From the NCBI GenBank assembly GCA_964030475.1, contig CAXIPT010000001.1, positions 2,765,075 to 2,829,074 on the forward strand: 64,000 nucleotides of DNA, read 5' to 3'. Every line of letters starts with the position of its first letter. Positions within the stretch are counted from its first letter, which is position 1. A program made the translations under genes and the position numbers. The notes beneath the pieces are model-generated. The model searched no databases. It had not been told where the DNA came from and was given only the letters and a program-made list of their open reading frames with translations. Positions 62,871 through 64,000 of the stretch are shown piece by piece. Source of the stretch: Tethya wilhelma (lineage: Eukaryota > Porifera > Demospongiae > Tethyida > Tethyidae).

Positions 62871-64000
62871 ATGGCGTCCAAAGCTTATGTAGTCGCTATG
62901 ACCGTCTCTGAGCTCAAGGAGGAGCTGAAGCAACGGGGTATGAGCACTAAAGGAAGCAAGAAAGACCTCAGAGACCGTCTAGAACAGGTAGGTGTATCCT
63001 TTGCGGTACAAACTGGCTTGGAAATACACCAACCACCCCTTATGAGAGGTTACACATGAGTAAGATTGATAAATTACCCATTGTTATCTAAATCTGTTGC
63101 CTATGTTTGCATGGTGTAGGCATTGTATGATGAGGAGCTGGACGACCCAAGCTCTGAAAGTGAATCGGAAAGTGGTGGGCACACGTTTGGTGCAATGTCG
63201 GGATTCAACTTTAAAGTTCCACCCGAGAGTTTCATTGCAGAGGAAGACCTCCTTCCAGATGATGAGGACGAGGACGATGAAGATTACACTGAACCCATGA
63301 CGGTGTCGATCGAGCTGAGCAACAAGGAGAGGTTGGAGGTGTGTCCTCGAGCCAGTGCCACGGCTAGGATGGCCGTGGGTATCGGGGATCGTAGCATGGG
63401 CGATCGCAGCCTGGACCCAATGATAGTCCAAATAGAGATCGGCAACCGACAACTGATGCAGCAAGGAAGTGCACTTGCCAGGGGTGTAGCAGATGGTGAG
63501 GGTGGGCGGATGGACGCATCGACGGTTGAAGAGCACGCTGGCATTGTGAGGAAGGCTGATGCTCTGTCAAGATTGTCGGGAACCATGGGTATCAATGGTG
63601 GCAGAGAGCCCCCCATGGCTACACTACATGGTGCTGTTCCTGTCGCTAGGGAGACTGCATTTGAAGCACCCACTGTTCACCCAGAACCCGCCACCGTCTC
63701 TGATGAGCAACGCAGTCAAAGAGCAGCAGTAGATCACGTAGCTGCTTCAGTTGAACCAATAGCACAACAGACTGGTAGTATTCAACCTGTAGAACAGATT
63801 CACACCACTGAATTAGTACCCACTAGTAAAATAGAGAATTCTTCTGAAGCTAGAGTTGCTGTATCTGATGAAAAACTGACGCTAGAAGCGCCTGAAAATT
63901 CACAAAACACATCCGAACAAGTTGAAACATTGCCTACTGAACCCAAATCAGAACCACAAATTGAATCACCTCTAGAAATAGCCGAGAAGATAGAACAGAC
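62871..64000 (+). CDS. SAP-domain protein, hnRNP U-like, 5' part (runs off window)
   Basis: Two exons are visible: 62871-62987 and 63120 to beyond 64000, joined in phase 0. The N-terminus is a SAP domain, a DNA/RNA-binding helix-turn-helix: MTVSELKEELKQRGMSTKGS, then KKDLRDRLEQALYDEE. This closely resembles the start of hnRNP U, including the acidic residues right after the SAP helix. A highly acidic stretch (DDEDEDDEDY) follows at about residue 85, then a long Glu/Pro/Thr/Ser-rich region. If it is an hnRNP U homologue, SPRY and kinase-like domains should follow downstream. Another SAP-domain protein is possible; the diagnostic domains are outside the window. Confidence 0.65.

Overview
The window is nuclear DNA of a gene-dense, intron-rich animal. 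Every gene is metazoan, introns are mostly 50-300 bases with GT/AG borders, intergenic gaps are usually 100-500 bases, and many genes sit head to head. Cilia and centrosome genes (RGS22-like, ARL2BP, CEP192-like) and the compact layout fit an early-branching invertebrate. My best guess is a demosponge with an Amphimedon-like genome, but this is inference. Single n calls, one 61-base n gap and an almost perfect 3-kb palindrome show that this is draft assembly.

Layout. 1-2983 is a palindrome carrying two mirror copies of an NPC2-like (ML domain) gene. 3106-6098 (-) is an intronless lysosomal alpha-mannosidase. 6320-10630 (-) is rhophilin. 10813-12421 (-) and 12760-14351 (+) are a divergent pair of ABHD4/ABHD5-type hydrolases. 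Next come roadblock dynein light chain (-), dolichol kinase (+) and two tandem tail-anchored cytochrome b5 genes (-). 21567-28188 holds three tandem tyrosine-aminotransferase-like genes (+). 28592-29278 (+) is an unusual secreted protein with an acidic N-terminal half, a His-rich middle and a cationic C-terminus. 29459-32200 (-) is CLPTM1L.

32286-37297 is a 5-kb DNA transposon with identical 75-base terminal inverted repeats and a 7-base target duplication. It carries two convergent genes: an unknown 436-residue protein (+) and a seven-exon, 834-residue RNase-H-type transposase (-). It sits in the spacer between CLPTM1L and ARL2BP, 10 bases from the ARL2BP start codon. I consider it the most notable element here.

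Then follow ARL2BP (+), an RGS22-like protein (-), a Derlin-1-like ERAD protein (+), CCNDBP1 (-), an intronless FEM1-type ankyrin protein (+), tRNA dihydrouridine synthase DUS2 (-), a 25-exon CEP192/SPD-2-like gene (-) with several foldback elements in its introns, and the 5' end of an hnRNP U-like SAP-domain gene (+) that runs off the window.

Shared themes are glycan and dolichol metabolism with ER quality control (mannosidase, dolichol kinase, Derlin, CLPTM1L), cilium and centrosome biology, and tyrosine catabolism. The neighbourhood looks like ordinary housekeeping synteny rather than a pathway cluster. Exon borders were placed by eye from splice consensus, reading phase and family alignment. 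Complete CDS sums were checked to be multiples of three; the only borders left unsettled are the alpha-mannosidase start and the CEP192 exon 7/8 join.
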